Origin: an uncultured Flavobacteriales bacterium | GTDB taxonomy: Bacteria > Bacteroidota > Bacteroidia > Flavobacteriales > Weeksellaceae | Direction: 5' to 3' | NCBI GenBank assembly: GCA_937876095.1 | Contig: CALFIE010000035.1 | Coordinates: 1-51,096, forward strand | DNA length: 51,096 bases | In this document: piece after piece, positions 15,504 to 24,347 of the stretch | How positions within the stretch are numbered: the stretch's first letter is position 1 | Layout: each line of letters begins with the position of its first letter | Made by a program: the position numbers and the translations under genes | Notes under the pieces: generated by a model | Database searches by the model: none | Told to the model about the DNA's origin: nothing | The model's input: the letters and a program-made list of their open reading frames with translations, nothing else

Positions 15504-16097
15504 TTAATAAATAGTTTGTAAAGATTCATAGTTTTCGTGACACCAAATAAAATTTTCACGATTTTCAAACAAATCTAAGGTTTCTTTCCTTTTCAATTTT
15601 GTTTTACCATTTGCAATATGGGCATTATAAGAACTCCAAGCATAATCTTCAGGTTTATTAACTAAACGATGATTTACAGGGTTTGTATTGATGTAAAGTA
15701 TTACTTGTATTAGATATTGGTCGTCCGTAATTCGTTTTCTTTCAAAAGGTTTTTCAAACAAACTTCCTGTTCTATTGTACTTTTTATTCATTGCTTGTGA
15801 ATACGCATTTAGAAAATGGGAAAACTGTTTAGATGCAGTAACAATTTTTGGCTTTTGTGTGGTAGAATATTTAAGTTCTTGATGATTAATCTCTTCTTTT
15901 TCTTTAATTCTAACCAAAAAATGAAAATGATTTTCGAGCAAACAATAAGCATACAAATCCAAAACTGGAAGCATATATTTGGCTAAAAGTTTCAGAAAAT
16001 AATGATAATTTTCTACTGCGTAGAAAATTTTTTCACCATTGTTTCCTCTGTTGTAAATGTGGTAATAAAATCCTTCTTCAATTGAATCAATTTCCAT
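15504..16097 (-). CDS. REP-associated tyrosine transposase (RAYT, IS200/IS605-like Y1)
   Basis: This 197-residue Y1 HUH transposase domain protein has YHIYNRGNNGEKIF (12-25), the metal-binding H57-F-H59 in CLLENHFHFLVRIK and a helix with the probable nucleophile Y99 in NAYSQAMNKKYNRTGSLF. NTNPVNHRLVNKPEDYAWSSY is also typical of the RAYT group. RAYTs cut and join single-stranded DNA at REP palindromes. Here the gene sits between two matching palindromes (15461-15489, 16148-16176), which is the known REPtron arrangement. The start is the ATG at 16097; a TTG two codons upstream is less likely. The gene seems intact. Confidence 0.93.
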   Translation of the reverse strand: MEIDSIEEGFYYHIYNRGNNGEKIFYAVENYHYFLKLLAKYMLPVLDLYAYCLLENHFHFLVRIKEKEEINHQELKYSTTQKPKIVTASKQFSHFLNAYSQAMNKKYNRTGSLFEKPFERKRITDDQYLIQVILYINTNPVNHRLVNKPEDYAWSSYNAHIANGKTKLKRKETLDLFENRENFIWCHENYESLQTIY

Positions 16098-16147
16098 AAT
16101 CAAATATACTATTTTTTTGAAAAATTAAAAAAGGATTTAACAAAAAA

Positions 16148-16176
16148 CCCTTTCTGCGATTCAAACGCAGAAAGGG
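16148..16176. repeat. REP-like palindrome right of the RAYT gene
   Basis: CCCTTTCTGCG (16148-16158) and CGCAGAAAGGG (16166-16176) are perfect arms around ATTCAAA. It matches the left copy in arms, orientation and trailing bases (AGGGTTnGTT). Confidence 0.9.
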
Positions 16177-16265
16177 TTCGTTATAACAACACTTGAGTGC
16201 AATTTTGTAGTTTATTATTTTTTTTAAAAAAAACTATTCAATATACTCATCAGAAATTTATATTT

Positions 16266-17612
16266 CTACTTCACCAAAACCGCAAAATCTGACACTTTAA
16301 AAGAAAAATCTTTGTTGATGGAAACATCTTTGGTTGTTCCATCAAAAACACTTTTGAAACTTCCGGAAACGTGCTCATCTAAAATAGAAAAACTCACCGG
16401 TTCTTTAGATAAATTCAAGACTACTAAAACCTCATCTTTTCCATTTTTACGAATATAAGCCAAGATTTTATCGTTTGCAGTGGTATTTACAAAATAGGTG
16501 GTAACATTAGAATCTCCGCCTCGTAAAGCAGGATTGGTAGATTTCAGATCAAGCAAAATTTTGTAAAAATCGGCTAACTGATAAGTTCCGTCCCAAGCAA
16601 TCGTGTCTCTTTCAAAAAATAAAAGTCGTTTATTATTTGGCAATTCTTGACCAGAATACAAAAGCGGAACTCCATTCCAAGTTGCACTAAAAACAGCCAA
16701 AGGTTTTGTGATAACGCCGTATTTTTCGTATTCGCTTCCGTTCCAAGAATTTTCGTCGTGATTGGTCGTAAACCATGCTCTTTGCGATTGATCTCCGATT
16801 GCAGAATATTTCACAAGCAAATCTTTCAAATCTTGAAGCGGAAGATTTTTTTTGTAATAATCTTCAGATTTGTGCATCCAAGTCCAAGAGTAACTTGCAT
16901 CAAACACTTTTCCGTATTCAGGATTTTCGAGTTCATCAAATTCACCCAAGAAAAAAAGTGGTTTCAATTTTTCGACTTCTGGTCTTGCTTGCTGCCAAAA
17001 ATCGACTTCAACCCAACTTGCAAGGTCGCAACGAAAACCATCTATATCACATTCGCGAACCCAAAATTTCATAGCATCTATCATCGCATTTCGGAGTGCA
17101 GGATTTTTGTAATCGAGTTCTATGATATCGTCCATTCCTGATGCAATATGGAATTTTCCATCGGCATCGTGAAGGTAATAATCTGGGTGCGTTTTGGTCC
17201 AAACATGATCCCAACCTGTATGATTGGCAACCCAATCTATAATCACTTTAAAACCTAATTGGTGCGCCTCTTTTACCAAATTTTTGAAATCGTCTAAATT
17301 TCCAAATTCCGGATTGATGCTGGTGTAATCTTGCGCTGCATAAGGACTTCCCAAACTTCCTTTTTTATTTTTTTGTGCAATTGGCGTAATTGGCATAAAC
17401 CAAAGCGTTTTCACACCCATTGCTTTTAGTCGGGGCATTTCCTTTGCAAATGCATTGAAAGTACCTTCTCTAGTATATTGTCTTACGTTTACCTCATAAA
17501 TATTTGTATTGTGTTTCCACTGGCTTGGTTGTTCCATATTTTTTGATTTTTTTTGAACGCCACAAGAAACCAATGCAAATCCCAATGCAGCAAGTAGTAT
17601 TTTTTTAATCAT
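16266..17612 (-). CDS. GH13 alpha-amylase-family lipoprotein
   Basis: This 448-residue glycoside hydrolase has a lipobox ending at C17 (ALGFALVSC), so it is anchored as a lipoprotein. The GH13 barrel shows all conserved regions: VIIDWVANH (123-131), GFRCD with nucleophile D196, FLGEFD with acid/base E224, and TTNHDE with D286. The short C-terminal beta domain (about 365-448) is present. Substrates are alpha-glucans or malto-oligosaccharides; specificity cannot be read from sequence. No SusC/SusD pair or other glycan gene is nearby, so this is not a utilisation locus. Products would be short sugars in the periplasm or at the surface. Confidence 0.92.
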   Translation of the reverse strand: MIKKILLAALGFALVSCGVQKKSKNMEQPSQWKHNTNIYEVNVRQYTREGTFNAFAKEMPRLKAMGVKTLWFMPITPIAQKNKKGSLGSPYAAQDYTSINPEFGNLDDFKNLVKEAHQLGFKVIIDWVANHTGWDHVWTKTHPDYYLHDADGKFHIASGMDDIIELDYKNPALRNAMIDAMKFWVRECDIDGFRCDLASWVEVDFWQQARPEVEKLKPLFFLGEFDELENPEYGKVFDASYSWTWMHKSEDYYKKNLPLQDLKDLLVKYSAIGDQSQRAWFTTNHDENSWNGSEYEKYGVITKPLAVFSATWNGVPLLYSGQELPNNKRLLFFERDTIAWDGTYQLADFYKILLDLKSTNPALRGGDSNVTTYFVNTTANDKILAYIRKNGKDEVLVVLNLSKEPVSFSILDEHVSGSFKSVFDGTTKDVSINKDFSFKVSDFAVLVK

Positions 17613-17677
17613 TCAATTTATTTTTATGGATTGTTTTCGAATCTTCAATTTTTCTTGAAAACCCATAACAAATGTAC

Positions 17678-17703
17678 TAAAAAAGCCCGAAAAAATCGGG
17701 CTT
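17678..17703 (-). terminator. Terminator after the PRiA4-ORF3-like gene
   Basis: AAGCCCGA and TCGGGCTT pair around AAAAA. On the minus strand a T run follows. It lies 19 bases after the stop of the gene at 17722-18300. Confidence 0.88.
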
Positions 17704-17721
17704 CAAAATATTATTAACATC

Positions 17722-18300
17722 TTAATCTTCTGAGGAATCATCATCAAAAACATCATCTGCATAGTCATCTACTTCCTCATCATAGTTGTCATCGTCTTCA
17801 TCTTCAAAACTGGCGTTTCCGAAATCATCTTCAAATCCGAAATCGTCTTCTAAAAGAGGCATTGCAGATTTTTTGGTTTTAGATCCTCCAGATTTTCCTG
17901 GTGCTTTCAAAGGTACATTACCAAATCTAAAAATGGTGATTGGATAATTTACGGCTGGTTTTTCATCTGAAATTTCTACTAATTCTATGTAAAATTCCCA
18001 CAAATCGAGCAAGCCATACTGAAAATGACCTTTGTCTCCTACTTTTACAAAAGCTTCGTTCAGATAAATATCAGACATAATTTCACCATCTCCATCATCA
18101 CTCATATCTTCTAGAGGTACAGATTTTACGACAACTCCATCATTATCTAAAATGCTGTATGACGATAATTCATCACCTTGTAAACTGAATGCACTTTTGA
18201 TTCCCAAATGCAAATTCCAAAGTGTTTGTTTGTCTTTGATTTCGATATCTCTGAAGATATCATCTTTGGTATCTAAAATTATTCTTATTTTATAAATCAT
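17722..18300 (-). CDS. PRiA4-ORF3-like (IS1096 passenger TnpR-type) protein with acidic tail
   Basis: The 192-residue cytosolic protein has a PRiA4_ORF3-like domain (about 1-130: MIYKIRIILDTKDDIFRDIEI, TLWNLHLGIKSAF, WEFYIELVEI). A linker follows (KAPGKSGGSKTKKSAMPLLEDD), and the tail from about 150 consists almost only of Asp and Glu. Databases call the domain the IS1096 element passenger TnpR family, but no transposase is adjacent here and the gene looks like a stable chromosomal one. The function is unknown. The extreme acidic tail suggests a basic partner or a nucleic-acid-mimic role (inference). Confidence 0.8.
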   Translation of the reverse strand: MIYKIRIILDTKDDIFRDIEIKDKQTLWNLHLGIKSAFSLQGDELSSYSILDNDGVVVKSVPLEDMSDDGDGEIMSDIYLNEAFVKVGDKGHFQYGLLDLWEFYIELVEISDEKPAVNYPITIFRFGNVPLKAPGKSGGSKTKKSAMPLLEDDFGFEDDFGNASFEDEDDDNYDEEVDDYADDVFDDDSSED

Positions 18301-18358
18301 GTTTTATAGACTTATTAATCTTTATTAATGATAATTTTTTGGGATTTTATTTCGGCTA

Positions 18359-18366
18359 CAAATATA
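18359..18366 (-). promoter_or_regulatory. -7 box of the PRiA4-ORF3-like gene
   Basis: The minus strand reads TATATTTG. A TTTG sits 17 bases upstream (18384-18387), slightly shorter than the usual 19-21. The start codon is at 18300, so the leader is about 50 nt. Confidence 0.5.
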
Positions 18367-18475
18367 AAACAAATGAGTTTGGACAAAAAAAAATAAAGTA
18401 TTTTTTTTTTAGTTTTTTTTTGTTTAGTTTCCCACGTAAATTTCTGAAACGATTTTTATTAATCATTTGCAGATG

Positions 18476-19480
18476 CTAATTTGCTTGCTCTAGATGAAAA
18501 CTAAACGTAGTGCCTTCTAAATAAACACTTTGCACCGAAATATTCTGCTGATGTGCTTCTAAAATATGTTTTACAATAGCCAAACCAAGTCCAGAACCAC
18601 CTTCTCTGCGACTTCGGCTGGTTTCTACCCGATAAAATCGCTCGAATATTCTAGGTAGAATTTCGGGTTTTATTCCCATTCCGTTATCTTGGACTTCAAT
18701 CAAAATTTTGGAATTTTTTGCACTGGTTTTTACGGTAATTTGTGCCAATTCTCTATTAGCATAGTACACTGCATTAGAAATTAAATTGAGCAATACTTGA
18801 GAAATTTTTTGTTTATCTGCCCATACAAATAATTGATTTTGAGAATTTTGCAATTTGATTTTAGCATTTTTTTTCTGTGCATCTATCTCCAATAAATCTG
18901 CTATTTCCTTAATAACTGAATTGATATCAAACTGGGTATAGTTCAAACTAATCTCACCTGATTCGTATTGGTTGATCATATCTAAATCTGTCACGATATT
19001 CAGTAATCGTTCTACCGAACTATCAATTCTTTGTAAATATTTATCTCGAATATTCAGGTTCTCTACTCCACCTTCTAGCAAAGTTTCTACGTAACCTTGT
19101 ATGGAGAAAAGGGGCGTCTTGAGCTCGTGTGATACGTTACCTATGTATTCTTTTCTATAGATTTCCATCTCCTTCATCGTATCTATTTGCGTGACATTTT
19201 CTTGTATGCGCTCTTCTAATTCTTTGAAACCTACTTTTTCTTCGTTTTCGGTTTTAGAAGGAATTATTTCAGAAATTTTTCGGATTTGATTTTTTCCGTA
19301 GGAATTAAATAGAAATTCTAGTACAAAATAATTGATAATCACCATCACCAAAATGCTGATGATAAAGTATTCGTAATTTGTAGGTGAATTTTTGCTTACG
19401 TATTGGAACACCAATGCAACCAATGCCATAACAAAGGTGAGCAAAACTGCTGCAATAAGTGACAGACGATACAATTTCAT
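18476..19480 (-). CDS. PhoR-type sensor histidine kinase
   Basis: This 334-residue membrane kinase has two transmembrane helices, about 6-28 and 37-58, with a very short periplasmic loop (about 8 residues). The sensing is therefore probably in the membrane or through a partner, as for E. coli PhoR. The HisKA domain holds the phosphorylated H118 in GNVSHELKTPL. The ATPase domain has N-box QVLLNLISNAVYYA, DNGMGIKPEI and GGSGLGLAIVKH. It is read from the same operon as the response regulator, with a 12-base gap. I assign PhoR from its overall layout and its partner; the stimulus is not proven. Confidence 0.88.
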   Translation of the reverse strand: MKLYRLSLIAAVLLTFVMALVALVFQYVSKNSPTNYEYFIISILVMVIINYFVLEFLFNSYGKNQIRKISEIIPSKTENEEKVGFKELEERIQENVTQIDTMKEMEIYRKEYIGNVSHELKTPLFSIQGYVETLLEGGVENLNIRDKYLQRIDSSVERLLNIVTDLDMINQYESGEISLNYTQFDINSVIKEIADLLEIDAQKKNAKIKLQNSQNQLFVWADKQKISQVLLNLISNAVYYANRELAQITVKTSAKNSKILIEVQDNGMGIKPEILPRIFERFYRVETSRSRREGGSGLGLAIVKHILEAHQQNISVQSVYLEGTTFSFHLEQAN

Positions 19481-19492
19481 ATTGCAAAATTA

Positions 19493-20167
19493 CTAAACTA
19501 ATTTGTAACCAATACCTTTAAGCGTTTGTATATGGTCTAAACCCAGTTTTTCTCGCAATCTTCGGATGTGTACATCTATAGTTCTTTCGCCAACAATAAC
19601 ATCATTACCCCAAACTTTCTGCAAAATTTCGTCTCGGCTGAAAACTTTTTCGGTGTTAGAAGCCAATAAATAGAGTAAATCGAATTCTTTTTTGGGTAAT
19701 ATTATAGGAAGTCCGTTTTTGGTCACTTTGAAAATATTTCGGTCAATCACCAAATCTCCAAAAACTATTTTACCTGTATTTTCTGTAGTTTGAGAGGTGA
19801 GATTTAACAGTGCATTTATTTTTGAAATCAGAATTTTTGGTTTGATGATTTTCACAATGTAATCATTTGCACCAGCATCAAAACCTGCTAATTGAGAAAA
19901 TTCTTCGGATCTTGCAGATAAAAAAACAATCAGCGTTTTCTGTAATTCTGGAATGGTTCTAAGTTCTTGGCATGCTTCGATTCCGTCTTTTTCGGGCATC
20001 ATTACATCTAACAAAATCAAATCGGGAATAATCTCCTTTGCTTTTACAATGCCTTCGTCTGCAGAAGATGCCGCAAAAACTTGATATCCTGCTTTCTCTA
20101 GATTATAAGAGATCAATTCAAGAATATCAAACTCATCGTCTATTATCAGTACTTTTTTTCCTTTCAT
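19493..20167 (-). CDS. PhoB-type response regulator
   Basis: The 224-residue regulator has a receiver domain (1-120) with D10-D11, phospho-acceptor D54 in LILLDVMMP, S84 and K106, and a C-terminal OmpR/PhoB winged helix (about 130-224, with RRLREKLGLDHIQTLKGIGYKLV). The conserved proline after K106 is isoleucine (DYIVKIIKP), an unusual change because that Lys-Pro cis bond shapes the active site. It is the first gene of the operon with the kinase and is divergent from a TonB-dependent receptor at 20360, a possible target. Confidence 0.9.
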   Translation of the reverse strand: MKGKKVLIIDDEFDILELISYNLEKAGYQVFAASSADEGIVKAKEIIPDLILLDVMMPEKDGIEACQELRTIPELQKTLIVFLSARSEEFSQLAGFDAGANDYIVKIIKPKILISKINALLNLTSQTTENTGKIVFGDLVIDRNIFKVTKNGLPIILPKKEFDLLYLLASNTEKVFSRDEILQKVWGNDVIVGERTIDVHIRRLREKLGLDHIQTLKGIGYKLV

Positions 20168-20230
20168 TGCTGATTTTATCTTTTCAAAATTAATTAAAAT
20201 TAATATGGTAATCGTCTTAATTTAAAAAAG

Positions 20231-20290
20231 TTCATAATTATTTAACATAGGGTTGAATCTATTCACAAATATTTAAAAGAAAGTTCACAC
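20231..20290 (+). promoter_or_regulatory. Candidate Pho-box-like direct repeats
   Basis: Two series of heptamers recur with an 11-bp period: TTCATAA (20231), TTAACAT (20242), TTGAATC (20253), and TTCACAA (20262), TTAAAAG (20273), TTCACAC (20284). PhoB-type regulators bind direct repeats spaced by 11 bp, and the region lies between the regulator gene and the receptor gene. The matches in an AT-rich context are only partial, so this is a hypothesis. Confidence 0.35.
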
Positions 20291-20359
20291 GCTCTAAACC
20301 AACTTTGGTGGTAGTTATGATTTCCTTTGCACTGACAGAAAATTAAGTAAAAAATAGTA

Positions 20360-22972
20360 ATGAAATTAACAAAGTTTAGTGTTGGAGTGTACTTTTTGAT
20401 GGGTTCTTCTACCATATTTTTTGCACAAGTAAAAACGGATACCCTAAAAAAAGAAAGCAAAATAGAAGGAGTTGTTTTGCAAGGTAATACCAACAAAAAA
20501 ACAGAAACAGCGGTATTGCTAGAACAAAAAAAAGCCATCGTACAGAAACAATCTATTGGTGCTGCTGAAATTTCTAGAAAAGGCATATCTAACCTAGAAC
20601 AAGGACTTACCAAAATAACCGGTATCAACACGGTAGAATCCAGAGGTTTGTTTGTACGTGGATTAGAAGAACGTTACAACTCGCTTTTGGTAAATGGTTT
20701 GGCTACACCATCTAACAACCCATTTCAAAAAATTATAGAACTGAAACAATTCCCAACTGATATCGTAGGGAAATTTGACGTATATAAAACCTACAACGCC
20801 AATCTTTTTGGCGATTTTGCCGGTGCAACTTTTGACATTGAAACATTGGTACCTGAAACTGAATTTACGAAATTAGAGTTTTCGGTAGGTTTTAATAGTC
20901 AAAGTACTTTTAGAGATAATTTCAAGGTAAACCAAAATGCTAATACCATGAAAGGTTACATAGGTCTTAATTCTAAAGACCGAGAGTTACCAGTAGAAGT
21001 AAATGGTTATAGACCAAGTGGTGCTTTTATAGCGAACTCATCTTTCAAAGATTCTTGGAATGTAGATAATGTGAAATCGCTGCCTAATACCGGAATTGGT
21101 TTCACGACCTCACAAAAATTGAAATTTGAAAACGGAGGGAAATTAGGTTTTCTATTTAATCTCAACCAAAGTAGTGAATACGAATATAGAGAAGGAAATG
21201 ATAATATCTTCGATAATGGTGGACAATACAAAAACAAATTGTACAAAAAAGAATACAATTATAATTTGCAATCTACCGCTTTACTTGGTTTAGGATACAG
21301 AAAATCTAAAACGAAGATTGATCTTCAAGGTGTATTCATACAAAATGCATCAAACCAAATACAAGATTATGATGGTTACCGAGATAACAAAAATGAAGAC
21401 ATTATGTTTTTCAGAACCAACCAAATGGATATTTCTAGATTAACTGATATTCAAATTTTGGCTTCGCAATCCTTAGGAGATAGACACCAAATAAAAATTG
21501 GTGGAAGTTGGGTAAACAACTGGTTTTCACAACCCGATCGTAAAACTTTCTACGGTAGAAGAAATGGTGATAACACTTCAGAAGTAAGTTATGGCGGTAA
21601 TAATATGATCAGACAATATCTGGATCTTAGTGGTACCAATTATTTTTCTGGAATGGCTGAATATCAACTTTTTTTAGGAAAAAAGTCAGAGGAAAATTAC
21701 TATCCTATCAATTTAACCTTCGGTTACAATGGTTTTGCGGATAAAAGAACTATGTCTTATCGCTTTATATTTTCAAAATCTACATCATCTGCAGGACAAA
21801 CCATCAATATAGACCAACCAGATTCGGTTTTCGATGCTTCTTCAAATGCTGGAATTTTGCAATACCGAGAAAGTGATCAGCCGAACTATAAATCATTTTT
21901 ATACCAATTTGTAAATGCAGGTTATGCACAAGCAAATGTAAAACCAAGTAAATCTTGGGATATTTTGGCTGGATTGCGTGTAGAAAACAACATGGCAATT
22001 ACGAGATATAAGTTAATTTCTGATGACGTAAATGGCAGTTTCAGAACAATTTCGAAAAATCAAACCTACTTCTTGCCATCACTTTCGGTGAAAAAAACGC
22101 TGAACAACAAATCCAACATCCGATTTGCAGCAAGTAAAACAATAACAAGACCAATTTTGATAGAAACATTGCCGATAGAATACATCAATCCGGATAACAA
22201 CAATATTGTTGGAAATTATGATCGCCCAAATGCAAGTTTTGGTGATGATTTCAGAGGACTTGATAATAGCCAAAATTATAATTTGGATTTGAAATATGAG
22301 TTCTTCCCAAAAAACAACGAGATTTTTGCCATTAATATTTTTGGTAAAAAAATAGATCGCGCAATAGAACGTAGTTATATTGCCTCAAGTAACTCCAATG
22401 GAACCGTAATTACCTATTACAATGCAAAATCGGCAATACTTTTGGGTGCTGAATTAGAAACCGTTTTTGGTCTAAGTAGAATTTCTGAAAACCTTAAGCG
22501 TTGGTCTATAGGAGCCAATGCAACCTTTATACATTCAGAAGTTACCCAATCTGCGGCACAAGATAGAGAAACCCATTTTGGAACCAAAAGAAATTTGCAA
22601 GGAGCTGCTCCTTGGATGGTAAATGCAGATGTAAAATATGAATTGAAAAACAACAATAATCTTAAAAGAACATTGTCTCTTGTATATAATGTTTCGGGCA
22701 AAAAAATATACGGCGTCGGATTCGGAAATTTAGACCACGTTTACGAGATGCCATTCCATCAGTTAGATTTTATTCTACAAGCAGAAGTTTCCAAAAAAGT
22801 AGATGTGAAGTTGGCTATTTTCAATATTCTTAATTCACAATACAAACTCAATTTAGGAACCGACAACAAGGTTGCTTTAGACCCAACTTCTAGCTCCATA
22901 TCTACCGATTACAGATTGGAAGATTACAAAAAAGGAACATCTTTCAACATTAGTGTGGGATACAAATTTTAA
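20360..22972 (+). CDS. TonB-dependent outer-membrane receptor
   Basis: The 870-residue protein starts with a signal peptide (MKLTKFSVGVYFLMGSSTIF, cleavage after FFA near 22). A plug domain follows (about 60-180; GISNLEQGLTKITGINTVESRGLFVRGLEERY) and then a large beta-barrel ending in the aromatic-terminated strand SFNISVGYKF. There is no N-terminal carboxypeptidase-like domain and no SusD partner, so it is not SusC-like. It would import a substrate too large or rare for porins. The neighbouring PhoB/PhoR-type pair suggests a phosphate-linked substrate. A lipoprotein gene follows after 30 bases, so the two likely form an operon. Confidence 0.92.
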   Translation: MKLTKFSVGVYFLMGSSTIFFAQVKTDTLKKESKIEGVVLQGNTNKKTETAVLLEQKKAIVQKQSIGAAEISRKGISNLEQGLTKITGINTVESRGLFVRGLEERYNSLLVNGLATPSNNPFQKIIELKQFPTDIVGKFDVYKTYNANLFGDFAGATFDIETLVPETEFTKLEFSVGFNSQSTFRDNFKVNQNANTMKGYIGLNSKDRELPVEVNGYRPSGAFIANSSFKDSWNVDNVKSLPNTGIGFTTSQKLKFENGGKLGFLFNLNQSSEYEYREGNDNIFDNGGQYKNKLYKKEYNYNLQSTALLGLGYRKSKTKIDLQGVFIQNASNQIQDYDGYRDNKNEDIMFFRTNQMDISRLTDIQILASQSLGDRHQIKIGGSWVNNWFSQPDRKTFYGRRNGDNTSEVSYGGNNMIRQYLDLSGTNYFSGMAEYQLFLGKKSEENYYPINLTFGYNGFADKRTMSYRFIFSKSTSSAGQTINIDQPDSVFDASSNAGILQYRESDQPNYKSFLYQFVNAGYAQANVKPSKSWDILAGLRVENNMAITRYKLISDDVNGSFRTISKNQTYFLPSLSVKKTLNNKSNIRFAASKTITRPILIETLPIEYINPDNNNIVGNYDRPNASFGDDFRGLDNSQNYNLDLKYEFFPKNNEIFAINIFGKKIDRAIERSYIASSNSNGTVITYYNAKSAILLGAELETVFGLSRISENLKRWSIGANATFIHSEVTQSAAQDRETHFGTKRNLQGAAPWMVNADVKYELKNNNNLKRTLSLVYNVSGKKIYGVGFGNLDHVYEMPFHQLDFILQAEVSKKVDVKLAIFNILNSQYKLNLGTDNKVALDPTSSSISTDYRLEDYKKGTSFNISVGYKF

Positions 22973-23002
22973 TAACTTTTAATTTTAAAAAAATATATCA
23001 AT

Positions 23003-24226
23003 ATGAAAAACAACATTTACAAACTATTAACCATAGTTTTAGCATCATTTGCCTTAGTTTCTTGTAGAGTTGAAATCAACGAAAATACAGATGCGGCAAC
23101 TCAGACAGGAACTGGTACAACTACCGGAAATATAATGAACGGTACAGGAACTTTATCTGGAACCATTACGCAAGATTTATTAATAAAAGAAGGAACATAT
23201 ACACTAACTGGTTTGGTAAAAATTGCTGCTGGTGTAAAACTTACCGTGGAACCAGGAGCAACCTTCAATGTAACTACTACTACAACTTCAGGACTTGTAT
23301 TTCTTAAAGGTTCCAAGGCATATTTAGACGGAAGTTCTACAAAACCTATTGTATTCACTACTACTACAAAATCTCCTGGAGATTGGTGCGGAATCACGGT
23401 TTATGGTGATGCTCCTATCAAAGCAAACGGAGGTGGTGCTTCTGCAACTTCTGAAGATGGACTCAACCAAATTTATGGCGGAACAGACATCGGTTCTAAC
23501 TCAGGAATTTTCAGATATGTACGTGTAGAATATGCTGGTAAAAAAATCGGAGATGGAACTTCAGAATTTAACGGATGGACGTTCTACGCAGTTGGTGCAG
23601 GTACTATTTTAGAAAATTTGGTTTCCTACAAAGGAACTGATGATGGTATAGAATTTTTTGGTGGAACAGTGAGTGCTAAAAACTTTATTTCTTACGGAAA
23701 TTATGATGACGCATTCGATTGGCAAGATGGTTGGTACGGACAAGACAATAGCAATTGGTTTGCCTACCAAACTGGTACCGGAAACTACGGTATGGAAATA
23801 GAATCGTCTAATAATGCCGATGCAAATGCACCAAAAGTTACAGGAATCACCTTAATTAGAGCAGCAGGAACCAATCCTGAAGTTGCAGGATCGTCTGAAA
23901 TTTCTGCGATACAATTCAAAAAACACGGAAATGGTAAATTTTCAAACGTGTACATCAAAGGTTATGTAAATACTGGTGGTAAAAATGCTTATCCTATTGT
24001 AATACAAGATCTTGCAACAGATAATTTGCAAGTACTTGCCAATAAGATTGCAGTAACACCTATCAATATTGTAGACTCTGATAACACATCTACTTATTAT
24101 TACGCAGGATTTACCTCAACTGCTCCAAAAACAATCACCCAAACTGCATCAGTTTCTAAAATTCAAATGACAGGTGGAGCTTGGTCAACTGTTGAAGGTG
24201 TAGATCTTACCACTTTGCTACAATAG
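23003..24226 (+). CDS. Beta-helix-type surface lipoprotein
   Basis: The 407-residue protein has a lipobox ending at C21 (LASFALVSC). After a Thr/Gly-rich linker (30-50) it shows repeated short strands typical of a right-handed parallel beta-helix: LTVEPGATFNV, PIVFTTTTKSPGDWCGITVYG, RYVRVEYAGKKIG and GTDDGIEFFGGTVSAKNFISYGNYDDAFDWQDG. Homologues are, from memory, often labelled multidrug transporter in Bacteroidota, which is wrong for a soluble beta-helix. It lies directly after the TonB receptor and is probably its surface or periplasmic partner. The substrate is unknown. Confidence 0.85.
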   Translation: MKNNIYKLLTIVLASFALVSCRVEINENTDAATQTGTGTTTGNIMNGTGTLSGTITQDLLIKEGTYTLTGLVKIAAGVKLTVEPGATFNVTTTTTSGLVFLKGSKAYLDGSSTKPIVFTTTTKSPGDWCGITVYGDAPIKANGGGASATSEDGLNQIYGGTDIGSNSGIFRYVRVEYAGKKIGDGTSEFNGWTFYAVGAGTILENLVSYKGTDDGIEFFGGTVSAKNFISYGNYDDAFDWQDGWYGQDNSNWFAYQTGTGNYGMEIESSNNADANAPKVTGITLIRAAGTNPEVAGSSEISAIQFKKHGNGKFSNVYIKGYVNTGGKNAYPIVIQDLATDNLQVLANKIAVTPINIVDSDNTSTYYYAGFTSTAPKTITQTASVSKIQMTGGAWSTVEGVDLTTLLQ

Positions 24227-24257
24227 AACAATTAGTTTTTCATTCATATCAATAAAG

Positions 24258-24292
24258 AAAAGCCATCGAAAAAAATTTCCGATGGCTTTTTT
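24258..24292 (+). terminator. Terminator after the receptor/lipoprotein operon
   Basis: AAAAGCCATCG pairs with CGATGGCTTTT around an 11-base loop, followed by T. It lies 31 bases after the lipoprotein stop and could also act for hemL from the other side. Confidence 0.85.
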
Positions 24293-24347
24293 AATTTTAT
24301 TATTTTCTATTTTTTGGAAAACCAAAATCATTTAAAAATACTTTCTT

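Noticed and set aside
16647..17141. 164-codon plus-strand frame inside the GH13 gene
   Set aside because: Antisense shadow of a gene with all GH13 catalytic motifs; its translation is low-complexity, rich in Phe, Ile and Arg.
20263..20631. 122-codon minus-strand frame overlapping the receptor start
   Set aside because: It runs antisense through the signal peptide and plug of the receptor and has no domain.
16266..24226. Polysaccharide utilisation locus formed by the GH13 lipoprotein and TonB receptor
   Set aside because: No SusD, the receptor lacks SusC features, and the genes are separated by the two-component pair and another gene on the opposite strand.
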